DNA of 64,000 bases, taken from NCBI GenBank assembly GCA_021613335.1, contig JAJTWR010000143.1, forward strand, positions 140,764 to 204,763, in the 5' to 3' direction. Both the position numbers and the translations under genes were made by a program. The DNA is from Whitmania pigra (Eukaryota > Annelida > Clitellata > Hirudinida > Haemopidae). The notes below the pieces were generated by a model, which had not been told where the DNA came from, made no database searches, and saw nothing but the letters and a program-made list of their open reading frames with translations. Below are positions 20,201-29,108 of this stretch, piece by piece (within the stretch, counting starts at the first letter, position 1; each line of letters opens with the position of its first letter).

Positions 20201-21077
20201 ATTACTGTCATTGCCGATGTCTTACTAGATGTGTCACTGTTAAGACTTGAAAAACCGGTTACATTTACACGTGACGTCAAACCAATTTGTATGCCTCTCG
20301 GTGATCTCGAACGCTTCTCGACAAAATATTCCGGCCTCTGCATCTTTATTGGCTTTGGCAGTGTCGACAGAGGTATGAATACATGATTGTCAGGAACTTA
20401 TATGTGACAAAGTTTACAATACAAGCATGTTTTAGAACATAGTACCTCACCTTCACTAATGCAAGGAAGAATGAATTTAATGACTTTCAAGGAATGTGAA
20501 AATTACATAGATAATCTCACTAAGGCCGAGAGAGCGCGACATCAAAGAGTAGAGGGTACTAATCGGATCTGTGCTGGTTCTGTACCAACAGCGCATGGAA
20601 TTAATACCTGTTGGGTTAGATAGAATTACGAATGGCCAGTTAACATGCCTTTATTTCATATTGCTTTAAACGTGGTGCAAATTAATTTAGTTCGTAATTA
20701 ATTAAGTTTATAATTAAATGTTTTTGTAGAATCATATTCATATTAGCGCAAGAATAGAATCCTAGATAGCCTGATGTTCTAGATACTCAAATCTTGACTG
20801 TTCAGTTCCAATAAATAAATACTTGCTTAATAAGCTTACTAGCTTTCTAGTTTGTGGACCTCCGGGTTATTTCATATGGTAATGTGAATCACAGGGGGAT
20901 GATGGAAGTCCTTTGATGTGCCAAAGTAGGAACGGTCAATGGGATCTAATGGGCGTAATGGTTTTAGAATCTGTGGATTGCACGTACTCTGTCTTTGCAC
21001 ATATGCGTAGATATGGGGCTTACGTGGACTCAAGTGATTATGAATTTGTGTCATTTTACACAAGTTTTAAGAATTAA
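10680..21077 (+). CDS. Gene 2: FTP-FTP-LDLa3-SRCR-serine protease homologue
   Basis: Complete 17-exon model: 10680-10740, 10796-10993, 11112-11213, 11640-11771, 11916-12107, 12177-12284, 12436-12579, 12752-12868, 13072-13185, 13313-13426, 13499-13622, 13713-13841, 13912-13964, 14110-14293, 20122-20372, 20436-20614, 20895-21077 (TAA). Lengths and phases give an open 794-residue protein. Residues 1-20 are a signal peptide (MNTRVTFALVIIIKGISLLQ). About 21-164 is FTP1 and 165-312 is FTP2 (LAVDGNNDSC, FAWWKISL). About 313-427 are three LDLa repeats (CDGVKNCPDGLDE, CPDLSDEKKC). About 428-529 is SRCR-like. The rest is an S1 protease domain. Catalytic His57 is Val (TSKVCTR), Ser195 is Asp (GDDGSP), and Tyr precedes IING, so it cannot act as a classical serine protease. 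The 5.8-kb intron after 14293 is full of transposons. Predicted secreted and lectin-like; role inferred only. Confidence 0.78.
14318..14447. repeat. (AACAAT/GACAAT)n microsatellite
   Basis: Hexanucleotide array of AACAAT and GACAAT units, starting about 25 bp after the donor of the first protease exon. This is the same relative position as the GAT array in gene 1. The exact mirror is at 48129-48258. Confidence 0.93.
14450..17160. mobile_element. R2/R4-like non-LTR remnant with inverted 5' part
   Basis: Related to the element in gene 1's intron. The 5' part (HKHFPHRTLAAIRRHRRQ) is on the minus strand at 14460-14588. The later parts are on the plus strand: LENEELSDLISEKLERTE (15243-15527), the RT motif DVTKAFDSL (15580-15610), the post-insertion RT continuation RTATRFGTLPLLLEYL (16510-16570) and a C-terminal part to 17160. 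A 5' inversion like this is the product expected from twin priming. A hAT-like element splits the RT at 15619-16498. All frames are broken. Confidence 0.65.
15619..16498 (-). mobile_element. hAT-like element with 16-17-bp terminal arrays, nested in R2-like RT
   Basis: Edges read GGCACCCCGTCAAAATAG at about 15619 and GTTATGACGGGTCACC ending near 16498, with arrays of the ACAAAATAGCCCCGTC-type unit at 15619-15765 and 16220-16495. The interior holds a minus-strand hAT dimerisation fragment (VACERSFSKLKYILNRLRN, within 15877-16173). The element interrupts the R2-like RT directly after DVTKAFDSL. I could not identify a target-site duplication. Confidence 0.72.
17208..17478. repeat. (GAC/GAT/AAC/AAT)n microsatellite
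   Basis: About 270 bp of AACAAT, GATAAC, GACGAT and GACAAT units with a pure GACGAT core. It follows the 3' end of the R2-like element. The mirror copy at 45098-45368 appears identical over the whole array, which is striking for a fast-mutating tract. Confidence 0.94.
17718..19973. mobile_element. hAT element carrying gypsy pol fragments
   Basis: Termini CAGGGGTCTCCAAACT (17718) and AGTTTGGAGATCCCTG (ending 19973) are inverted repeats of the hAT CAGGGGTCTC type. A transposase-like piece lies at 18204-18400 (KLQNQLTSQRTLLSKSSEEN, LTKASRKVVNALKVSQR), and a C-terminal piece (FGATYLCEQS) near 19545. Between them is Ty3/gypsy pol sequence (18770-19260). The flanks ATGTCAGC and ATGTATGT match only partly, so the target duplication has decayed. 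The mirror copy is 43058-44858. Confidence 0.72.
18770..19260 (+). pseudogene. Ty3/gypsy RT-connection/RNase H fragment
   Basis: Broken frames contain the RT-to-RNase-H linker pattern (LRPPKLKKEVR, FFSYIRNFLKHLSE, HQQAFEKVMQWLKE) and the RNase H end (RWALALQEFNLDFRYHPG). The right-arm copy continues with VVADLLSRAG at about 43345. Stops and frameshifts interrupt it. It lies inside the hAT termini at 17718-19973, either by nested insertion or by capture. Confidence 0.72.
20662..20874 (+). mobile_element. Degraded solo gypsy LTR in the last intron of gene 2
   Basis: Similar to the LTRs at 21511-21824 and 58249-58506. It begins near TTGCTTTAAACGTGGTGCAA and ends TCCGGGTTATTTCA at 20874, only 20 bp before the acceptor of the terminal protease exon (20895). 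The mirror copy at about 42158-42370 shows it was present before the inverted duplication. Confidence 0.7.
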
Positions 21078-21510
21078 CCTCAAGATGAAAGTATTTCAAA
21101 TATTTGTATTAAATCAAATATTATTAAATTACTAGATTGTGTTATTTTGTTTTCAAATGCAAAGGTTATTAAATATTTTTCTATTTTATACCAGCAATGC
21201 TAGATGAAGATGATCGTTGGAATATGAATGTTGGATCAGTTAAATCGACCATAGAAATTTTTCCATTCATCATTGCAATGTTTTTATTTAATGCTTAATA
21301 GTTCTATGTTTTAACTTTAGTTTTAAATTGTTAAGACTTTTAATTTCTGGTTAATAATCGAGAAATTCCCAAAATCAAAAAATTTCGTAAAATAAACAAA
21401 ACTTTGGTAAAATATATAAAACAAGTTTACAGTAAAACATTTAAAGCAAGTTTAACATAAAATACCAAAAGAATATCCCATCTTGAAAACTATGTCCGCA
21501 ACAAAAACAA
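21078..21510. other. 3' flank of gene 2, AT-rich
   Basis: No gene is seen. It contains the ATTTTATACCAGCAATGC flank shared with gene 1 and the right arm, then the AAACAAAACTTTGGTAAA segment near 21395 that is repeated at about 22876. The inner boundary of the inverted repeat is at about 21495. Confidence 0.55.
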
Positions 21511-21824
21511 TGATATTGTTGTATATGCAGTTTTTGAGATTAATTAAGTTTATATTTAAATTTTTATATAATTATATTTAAATTTGTATTTAATTATATT
21601 TGGTGCACGTGATCTCGCTATTATTGCTATAGAAAGCATTATTGCTAATCACCTGACATACAGCAAGAATCCAGACAATTCAGTAGCCCAAATATCCATT
21701 TGCATCCTTAAGTACCTCAATTCCTTGAACATTTAACTTCTGTTATTTAGTTCCGTTAACTAAATACTTGTTCTAATAAACTTATTAGTTAACTTGCTTA
21801 TTTGCGGACTTCCGGGTTATTTCA
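21511..21824 (+). repeat. Gypsy LTR (5')
   Basis: About 314 bp, starting TG and ending TTCCGGGTTATTTCA. It is directly followed by the primer-binding-like site at 21826-21843. It shares blocks such as AATCACCTGACA and CTTAAGTACCTCAATTCCTT with the LTR copies at 38290, 41142, 52447, 56369 and 58249. Confidence 0.8.
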
Positions 21825-21857
21825 TTGGTGTCAGGAGTGGGATCCCAAAAGTAAGTC

Positions 21858-22004
21858 ATGAGCAAGATCTTAGATGAATTAAATGTTGGTGATATGAGAC
21901 GTGAGCTTAGGGAGAGGAAAATGGATTGGAAAGAGAACAAAGAAGAATTGCAAGACCGTCTTCAGTCGTTAGGGTTAGGATCCAGAGGCTTATACGTTTG
22001 TTGA
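21858..22004 (+). pseudogene. SAP-like gag N-terminus
   Basis: A short frame starting MSKILDELNVGDMRRELRER and continuing through KEELQDRLQSLG to a stop. The layout (acidic helix, then RRELRER, then EELQDRL) is that of the SAP-like motif common at the start of gag in some Ty3/gypsy groups. The frame is cut by a stop before the main gag ORF. Confidence 0.55.
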
Positions 22005-22136
22005 ACCACTCCAGAGAACTTTGATAGAATCCATGAACTATCTAAGCAGCATTATGGATAAAAAGATGGAAGGTTTTCAAGTAAAGATGGAAGAAAAAAT
22101 GAAGGCTTTCTAGAAAAGGTAGGCTTTCTAGTAAAG

Positions 22137-22818
22137 ATGGAAAAGGTAACTGAGGTTTCCTTTAAAGTTCAAATCAACCAAATTATCAGACCCAACAACG
22201 AGGCGTTGTTCTACATACAACGCCTGAAGGACGAAATGCAACGCTACGCACACGTGGTACACAACCTGCCCTCTCAGGTGGCCGAGCAGGTTCAGGACCT
22301 CATCTACGAGGTACCTAGCCTTGAGGCCATACACCAGGCTCAAGGAGGCCATCTTGCTGCGCTTTGGACAGTCGCAACAGGCAAGGCTGAGGAGCCTCTT
22401 CAACGCAGTACGCCTCGAAGGACAACTGCCCAGCCAGCTCCCCCGACACATGAAGGTGCTGCTAGGCGCCAATACGATGGATGATGCGATCCTTCGGCAG
22501 CTGTGGTTTGACAAACTGCCGCCACACATCCGACCCATACTTGCCACCGCGCACGACAAGAGCCTTCTGGAACACTCCATCCTGGCGGACCAGGTCATGG
22601 ACGCATACACAGCCCCCACGGTGTTGCGGATAACGACAGCTTCTACGCAGGAACAGAACCAGGACCTCAGCATCACGCTTCAGAAGATCAACAACCATCT
22701 GGCCAAGTTGGAGACGACCATAGGAGAGGCCAGACAACACAGGAGGCCTTGCAACAGAAGCAGTTCCCGGGCAAGGCGCAGTAACACACACCTCCTACCT
22801 CATTTGATTCTCTTCTAG
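22137..22818 (+). pseudogene. Ty3/gypsy gag, one frameshift
   Basis: Two overlapping frames (22137-22484 and 22321-22818) make a gag-like capsid region. The first covers EALFYIQRLKDEMQRYAHVV and QVQDLIYEVPS. The second continues with RLKEAILLRFGQSQQARL, FDKLPPHIRPILATAHDK and ILADQVMDAY, typical of gypsy gag. The join near 22310-22325 requires a 1-base shift, so it is broken as it stands. This stretch is much more GC-rich than everything around it. Confidence 0.75.
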
Positions 22819-23469
22819 CTGATCTCTTGTCAGGCCTTTTTGCTTTGGCCTCATTATTATACTGACGCAACAAAATAAACAAAACTTTGGTAAATTATAT
22901 AAAACAAGTTTACAGTAAAACATTTAAAACAAGTTTATCGTAAAATATCAAAAAAATATCCCATCTTGGATACTATGGCCACAACAAAAACAATCCTATT
23001 GTTGTATACGCAGTTTTTGAGATTAATTGGGGGTTGGATCAGTGTCTGAGAAATTCACTTGTGGAGTTCTCCGCCATGGCGGGCTTTCGGAGGTCGTCGG
23101 AGACACGGGGCGTGCCTTTAGTGTTGTTGTTTGTTTTGCTGATCTTTTTCATCAAACGTTTTTGTGGCGATGTGGGAGAAGGACGGGCTTGCATTGAATC
23201 GATGGTGGTACATGCGGACACCATGTTAGAAACTGTGTTCCAAGAGCAAAAATGAAGGTGGCACACATCTGCCGTCTGGCGAAGTATCAAGTGGAGCGGT
23301 CTGTTCGTCCCGAACAGATTTAAGGAGGGTATAATGCTGGTTACGCAGTTTTTGAGATTAATTAAGTTTATATTGCTAATATTCGTGTACGTGGTAGCTT
23401 TATTATTGCCGTAGAAAGCATTCTTGCTAATCACCTGACTTAATCAGAGAGAGTCCAGACAACTTTGCA

Positions 23470-24352
23470 GTAAGCACAAAGAGATGCTTGACTCTAGTAA
23501 TAAAACGATGTGGTAGTACAATTCCGCTAGCATCAGGAATAAATGTTTGCGATGATGAGTATTATTAAAGTTGTTGAAAACAAACCCGTCGCTCATTATT
23601 CTTCCGAGTCGTAGTAAATTTTAATTGTTCAGATCGTATTAATTACACTATTTCTTTTTGAATAACATTGTTACTTGAGTTTTTTAACGAACTTGAAGCG
23701 AAGAAGATGCCACCAAAGAAATTGAAGCCGGAAGAGGGAGCTGAAGCTAGTCAACCCAACATCTCCCAAATAGTGGAGGAAGTATTCCAAAGAACCTTTG
23801 ATGAAGGAATTCTTGAAAAGCAAGACATACAACATAAAATCCGAATTGAAAAGGCTGAAGGAAGAAAATGAGGAGCTGAAGCAAAGAATTGAAAGGTTGG
23901 AAATGAAGGAAAACTCTCAAACTTTGGTATTCAATGGAATACCGGAGTTTTCTTTTGCGGAAGCAGCCTCAGCAGCTGTTGATGAAAAGAAAGATGGTGA
24001 TAGGCCTAGCAGAGAGGACACTGCCAGTGCTATAATGAAATGTTGTCAAGATAAACTTGGCATAAAAGTCTCCAGAAATGACATAACTTCTCATTCATGC
24101 TATTATATTTATTATTTAAATTGTCCTACAAATTGTACTTAGTTCGTGGTATTCTTGATTAACTGTTTATTTGACGGGTTTATTATTCGTTTTCTTAATT
24201 AACTGATATTTCAGGGTCAGCTTGCTAGCGGAAGCTTGCGTTTCCTTAAAGCTGATCCATGAGTTCTTTATTAATGCGTACATTGGTGTCTCTTTTGTTT
24301 GATTTGTTTTGTTCATTTTGATGATTAATAAAATTGCTCAAAAAAAAAAAAA
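23470..24352 (+). mobile_element. Truncated LINE with ORF1 fragment and poly(A)
   Basis: Reads 23700-24105 encode a charged coiled coil (ELKRLKEENEELKQRIERLE) followed by NSQTLVFNGIPEFSF and KCCQDKLGIKVSRNDI, the layout of ORF1 proteins of L1/CR1-type LINEs. One frameshift lies near 23800-23860. The 3' end has ATTAATAAAATTGCTC and then a poly(A) run ending at about 24352. No endonuclease or reverse transcriptase is present between ORF1 and the tail, so this is an internally deleted or chimeric copy. Confidence 0.6.
23668..24142 (+). pseudogene. LINE ORF1-like coiled-coil fragment
   Basis: Two frames, 23668-23871 (starting in MPPKKLKPEEGAEASQPN) and 23798-24142, overlap by a frameshift. Together they give a basic N-terminus, a heptad-rich coiled coil and a conserved NGIPE block. 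This is an RNA-binding ORF1 organisation. Homology is called from the pattern only; other coiled-coil proteins are possible. Confidence 0.5.
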
Positions 24353-24404
24353 GTTCAAATCAACCAAATTATTTTTTTAAAGTTTTTTATATTTTGTTTG
24401 TCAG

Positions 24405-24590
24405 GGTAACGGAGGTAGTCCTCTGGTTTGCAGGGACAAGGACAAAATATGGATTCAAGTAGGAGTGTCTACAAAAGAGTTTAAATTGAAATCTGTGGAA
24501 AAAATAATTATTATTAATTTCATAAACAAATGGTTAAAAAACATTGCGCTAATGTTAAGAAATAGCTCAGCTATTATTTGGTGGCACTAA
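24405..24590 (+). pseudogene. Orphan terminal exon of a serine protease homologue
   Basis: After an acceptor (TTGTCAG at 24404) a phase-0 exon of 62 codons reads GNGGSPLVCRDKDKIWIQVG and continues to TAA at 24588-24590. It aligns with the last exon of genes 1-3, where GDSGGPLMC is expected. Asp194 is Asn and Ser195 is Gly, so both key residues are lost. No upstream exons of the same copy are visible; transposons fill 21.5-24.4 kb. It is a relic of another family member, or its other exons were deleted. Confidence 0.7.
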
Positions 24591-25486
24591 ATATTAAAAT
24601 AATTAACGTTTTAATTATTTTAATTATCGTTATATTTTATTCAGCAGTGATTCCAAAGTTTGAGGATGATCTAAGTCAGGGTTGTTTAACCGGCGGCCCA
24701 CCATAAGTTTCTATTCTGCCCGCAAAGCTTTTATGATTTTGTAAAAAATAAATTATATTTAAATAAAAACAAAATAATTTAAAATTATTATTTTTTTTAA
24801 TCTACATGATGAAGTAAAGACATTCATGACAAACAAATGAAAGGATGTTTGTTCCTGGATGATGACCCATGGTTGAACGACTCGGTGTTTCTAGTCGACA
24901 TAACAAAATTTAAAGCCAAGTTTAACTTCAGACTTCAAGGAAAGAACCAGCTGGTTCACAGGTTGTATGAACATGTTGTGACATTCAGAAGTTGAAGCTA
25001 ATTCACTCACCGCTGGTTCTCAAGAAGGCTATACATTGCCCAGTCCTTTCGTCGAGGTCTTGTGATGCAATACAACATGGGAAGCAGTGATGGGTAGTTA
25101 CTAACTATAAGTAGTTAACTACTAGTTACTAACTACTTTAAAGTAGTAAAAAATAGTAGTTAACTACTTTTAGAGTAGTTATTAACTACAAATAGTTAAC
25201 TACTTTTTAACTACTTTTAAAAAAATTTTAAAATAAAATGAAGAAAAATATTTTTTTCAAATTTTACAATTTGATACGTCACTTTATAAGCACAGTTTCT
25301 TTGTTTTCAACTTTTGCTTACTACCGCCATTTTTCGCTTCGGAATTATTATTCTTAGTAATTAGTCGTATTCTGAAAACGTTTTTTTCTATATTTTATAA
25401 TTTTTATATAAATTTGCGATTTTAATGCAGCTAATTTTGTCAAGGCATTTTCTTTAGTTGTTGAGAAAAACTCTATTACTGATGAC

Positions 25487-26175
25487 ATGGACACGGATGA
25501 GCCATTATGTGATATTTCTGAATATCTTGTTGGCGAAAGTATAGCCGATTTGATTGAAAACGAACAAGATATTGATAATGCGGATAATGTGCTTCTTTTG
25601 CCTCCTCATAAGCGCTGCGGTAATCATACCTTAAATCTTGTGGCTACTGTGGATGCAATGAAAGCAAGGGATAATCTGCAATACAAACGACTTGATGATA
25701 GATCAATGGCAAAGGTTGCATCATTATCAAACTCAGTTCATCGCAGTGTAAAAAATGCTGAGGTTGTACAGGACATTACGGGTTCAACATTTTTAAAGCC
25801 AAAAATTACAAGGTGTCGTTAACAATCACCACCTCTGAGGACAATGCGGCTCAGAACAGTGAATATGATGATTTGTATGACTATATGGAAAGTGTACCAA
25901 ACTCTTGTGATAATGAGGTAGCTGCACAGCTTAATGATTATTTATCAAACTCCGCAAGAAATGTACAAACTCTACTTAATTATCCAACTGTTTGTGCTGC
26001 ATTCATCAAGCTTAATTCAACATTACCAAGTTCGGCAGCAGTTGAAAGACTTTTTAGTGTAGCAGGGCAGGTTTTATGTAACAGACGATGTAAATTATCG
26101 GATAATCATGTTGCCATGATGATTTTGTTAAGAGATCGCCTGAAACATCCACTGAATAGTTCTGTTTTTGATTAA
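25487..26175 (+). pseudogene. hAT transposase, internally deleted
   Basis: Two frames: 25487-25822 (MDTDEPLCDISEYLVGESIA, HKRCGNHTLNLVATVDAM) and 25813-26175 (LPSSAAVERLFSVAGQVL, RRCKLSDNHVAMMILLRDRL). The second is the classic hAT dimerisation domain. The HTLNL motif is the conserved hAT core block around the second acidic residue. The region between is shortened and shifted in frame, so no complete catalytic domain remains. Confidence 0.8.
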
Positions 26176-26447
26176 TTTGGACAATAAAATTTTGTTGAAA
26201 ATGTTACACTAGTGTAAATAAATATGCTAATAATTATATTTTGTTCAATTGTCCAAAAAATTAATTTTATCAAATGGCAACGGAAAAGTAGTTAAAAGTA
26301 GTTAACTACTATGCAAGTAGTTAAGGAGTAGTTACTAACTACTTATTTAAAAAGTAGTTAAAAATAGTTACTAACTATTTTTATAAAAAAAGTACTTAAC
26401 TACTTTTTAAGTAGTTAAAGCCCATCACTGATGATTTATATGACTAT

Positions 26448-26738
26448 ATGGAAAGTGTACCAAACTCTTGTGATAATGAGGTAGCTGAACAGCTTATTGA
26501 TTATTTATCAAACTCCGCAAGAAATGTACAAACTCTACTTAATTATCCAACTGTTTGTGATGCATTCATCAAGCTTAACTCAACATTACCAAGTTCGGCA
26601 GCAGTTGAAAGACTTTTTAGTGTAGCAGGGCAGGTTTTATGTAACAGACGATGTGAATTATCGGATAATCATGTTGACATGATGATTTTGTTAAGAGATC
26701 GCCTGAAACATCCACTGAATACTTCTGTTTTTGATTAA
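26448..26738 (+). pseudogene. Duplicate hAT dimerisation domain
   Basis: A 96-residue frame nearly identical to residues at 25886-26175 (AAVERLFSVAGQVLCNRRCE). It is the second unit of the tandem 3' duplication inside the nested hAT. It has no upstream catalytic part. Confidence 0.8.
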
Positions 26739-27522
26739 TTTGGACAATAAAATTTTGTTGAAAATGTTACACTAGTGTATATAAATATGTTAATAATTAT
26801 GTTTTGTTCAATTGTCCAAAAAATTAATTTTATCAAATGTCAACGGAAAAGTAGTTAAAACGTAATTAACTACTATGCAAGTAGTTAAGGAGTAGTTAAT
26901 AACTACTTATTTAAAAAGTAGTTAAAAATTGTTACTAACTACTTTTTTTAATAAAAATAGTTAACTACAGTAGTTAAAGCCCATCACTGATGAGAAGTAT
27001 TCCGATTTAGTTACCTCTTGCTGATTATTTTGACGGACGCTGCTGACAAATTGCTTGAATTCATTGACATTCAGAATGACAGTGACTTCAAAACAGCTTT
27101 CGCCAAACATGATCTGAACTTTTGCAGCCACTATGTGTCATAAGACAAGTATACCAGTCTCTTACAGGATGGCAGAATGTTCATTGTTCTATTCGGAAGT
27201 ACCAACGGTTGCGAACAATTTTTTTCTAGAATGAAAAACACGAAATGGAAGTTAAGATCTCAGTTTACAGACGTACATTTGGCAGCACAATTTTGCATTT
27301 CGATTTCAACTGTTGGAGCAGACATAGACTACTTGTGGAAAAACAAGCAGTGCTAGATTGCACATTAAATCATAAGTATAAACTTATAAGACTCTTCTAA
27401 CTTAAATGTAGCATAAAGAGGTATTTTGTAATTTATTGGTTTCTTTTGGCTTATTATCTAGCCTGCGACTACTATAGAAGTTGTACACTTAGCCCTCCGG
27501 TCAAAAAGGTTGGACACCCCTG

Positions 27523-28124
27523 ATCTAAGTAACTCCTAGCTTCATCTGCCATCATCATACGTTGTCGAAGCAATACAATATAACGTAACATTGATTATTA
27601 CCAAATACGTTTTGAAGTTTAGTTTCATTGAATAAATATTACTCAACCATTTACAAATGCTGATCAACCAAATATTTGTATCGATAAATTATCGTAAAAT
27701 GTTCAACTTTGCTGAAAAAAATTGTTTTGTTTTTTATTTAAAATTTAATATGCAAATCTTAAGATTTCACTAAACTTTCTAAGATATAATATAATGTTAT
27801 AAAAAAATTCGAGCTTTACTTGCTGTGGATAAATTAGCTAAATGAATTTTTAATAAAATGAAAACTTTGGTGTTTCACATTCTATTAAAATGCCAAAATC
27901 TTTTTTTTTTGACAGTTCTTAACGAAAATCACAGTCGGGGTAATCGTGAACAAATAAATCAATTCTGTGTGAAAGTCAATTAGAGGGCAATACAAATAGG
28001 GTAATCGGAGTGCATATATTGAACGCTGAGATAAAGCAGCACACATTTTGTAAAAAAAACATTCAGTACTCTCTCCTCATTTATAAGTCATTGTATCTCA
28101 AATTTCTACATCCATAATATATAT
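27523..28124. other. AT-rich intergenic sequence
   Basis: The 8-bp hAT target duplication opens this stretch. Beyond it I see no gene, RNA or repeat; it is AT-rich with short poly(T) and poly(A) runs. Confidence 0.5.
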
Positions 28125-28644
28125 CAGGCGTTTCGTTATCATACTACAAATAGAAGGCAGCAATTATGATTTATTTATTTTAGTTAAAAAGGAAATGAAA
28201 TTTTAAAATAAAAATTATTCCGTGTAAAATAAGTAATATTCAATAATTAAATATAAGCAGTAATAAAAATTATTAACTGGACATGAATAGACCTCATGCT
28301 CAGCGACTAAATCCTCAAAAAACAAAAAAAAAGTCATTTATCGATGAAATCCCACTAATATTTAAATTTTACCGCTAAATTTTACACTATATTAATTAAA
28401 TACAATTTTGTAAATGATATAAAGGATATTTGAGTTAAAATTCGGCAGTGTTTGATTAGATAACAGCGTAAATTGTGTGATTCTTGAACCTGGGCCAAGT
28501 TTATACAACGCATAACGCATTTACAAATGAAGGACTACTAATGATTGCAATGATTTTATCATTATTGAACTTGCTAATTTTAAATAGATAAATGTTATCA
28601 GAATGCCATTTGTTAATTGATTTGTTGCTGTCTGATTGTTTAGG

Positions 28645-28867
28645 TAGAGTTATAGAATTAAAACGCAGAGAACCAAAACCAAGAGGTATGTACGTAACAA
28701 TACAAAAGTTCGGCGGAAACACACCGCTCCAACTTCAGAGTTTATGTGAAATTGAAGTATACTCGAATAAATTAAAAAAAAAACAGTTTCCAGCATCAGC
28801 TTTACATTTCTATAAAAAATTAAATAAGTTATATTATTATGCTTATATGTATTTGTTAATCTCGTAA
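28645..28867 (+). pseudogene. Orphan FTP C-terminal exon
   Basis: After TTGTTTAG at 28644 the frame reads GRVIELKRREPKPRGMYVTI, then QKFGGNTPLQLQ and LCEIEVYSN. This matches the third exon of FTP2 in gene 2 (GVIELKCREPKPRGKFVTI). The first two FTP exons are absent here, and no LDLa exon follows before the signal peptide of gene 3. It is a remnant of another family member's FTP. A copy with an internal deletion lies at 59165-59280. Confidence 0.7.
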
Positions 28868-28869
28868 TT

Positions 28870-29108
28870 AAACTTAAAATATTATGGGATCAAGCCTAGA
28901 GGAAATTAATATTAGTAAATTGAAATCTGGAAATCAATCATTCGTATTATTATCCATAAAGATAATATCTAAATGTATGTATTTACGTTACATAAATATT
29001 AACTGCCCGACATAATGCATCGGACGAATTGAAAGACTGAATTGAAATTAACTCGAATCATGCGTTGAATCATCATCGAATCGTTGCAATTAATAATTTT
29101 GTAAAAAA
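28870..29108. other. Upstream region of gene 3
   Basis: AT-rich sequence between the orphan FTP exon and the gene 3 start codon. No clear TATA box or initiator could be singled out against the AT-rich background. Confidence 0.4.

Larger units (their letters stand above)
10020..21495 (+). repeat. Left arm of giant inverted repeat (about 11.5 kb)
   Basis: The sequence from about 10020 to 21495 recurs in reverse complement at 55885-41508. From about 14.1 to 18.4 kb the two arms are collinear without net indels: left and right coordinates always sum to 62576, and translated stretches are identical, including microsatellites. Divergence is greater toward both ends. Compared with the right arm, the left lacks a 3.2-kb gypsy-bearing segment and has an extra 470 bp at about 19345-19815. 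It contains gene 2 complete. Confidence 0.93.
21511..23460 (+). mobile_element. Truncated Ty3/gypsy-like retroelement
   Basis: Order on + strand: LTR 21511-21824; primer-binding-like TGGTGTCAGGAGTGGGAT at 21826; a SAP-like N-terminal gag piece at 21858-22004; gag at 22137-22818; a 150-bp repeat of pre-LTR flank plus LTR start (about 22873-23028); then a 3' internal segment (23030-23325) with the polypurine tract AAGGAGGG; and the beginning of a second LTR (about 23330-23460). Pol is absent. The repeated flank shows the element was rearranged by unequal exchange or recombination rather than being a simple insertion. Confidence 0.7.
25085..26989 (+). mobile_element. Nested hAT with CAGTGATGGG ends and partial tandem duplication
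   Basis: Begins CAGTGATGGGTAGTTAC at 25085 and ends AAGCCCATCACTG at 26989. The flanks ATGGGAAG and ATGAGAAG match at 7 of 8 positions. Subterminal arrays of TAGTTAACTACT-type motifs are extensive. A complete terminus also occurs internally (ending 26431), and the 3' half is duplicated (about 25870-26431 and 26432-26989). Confidence 0.88.
24677..27522 (+). mobile_element. hAT element with perfect 8-bp TSD, containing a second hAT
   Basis: Termini CAGGGTTGTTTAACC (24677) and GGTTGGACACCCCTG (ending 27522) are inverted repeats. The flanks 24669-24676 and 27523-27530 are both ATCTAAGT, a perfect 8-bp duplication. Its own coding remnants are GTF2IRD2-like: DPWLNDSVFLVDITKF with FRLQGKNQLVH near 24860-24965, and FGSTNGCEQFFSRMK with SQFTDVHLAAQF near 27190-27310. 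Stops and frameshifts are frequent. The insert at 25085-26989 is an independent hAT. Confidence 0.9.

Noticed and set aside
20002..20343. 113-residue minus-strand ORF and its mirror at 42570-42965
   Set aside because: Shadow of the second protease exon, which carries the recognisable S1 motifs on the opposite strand.
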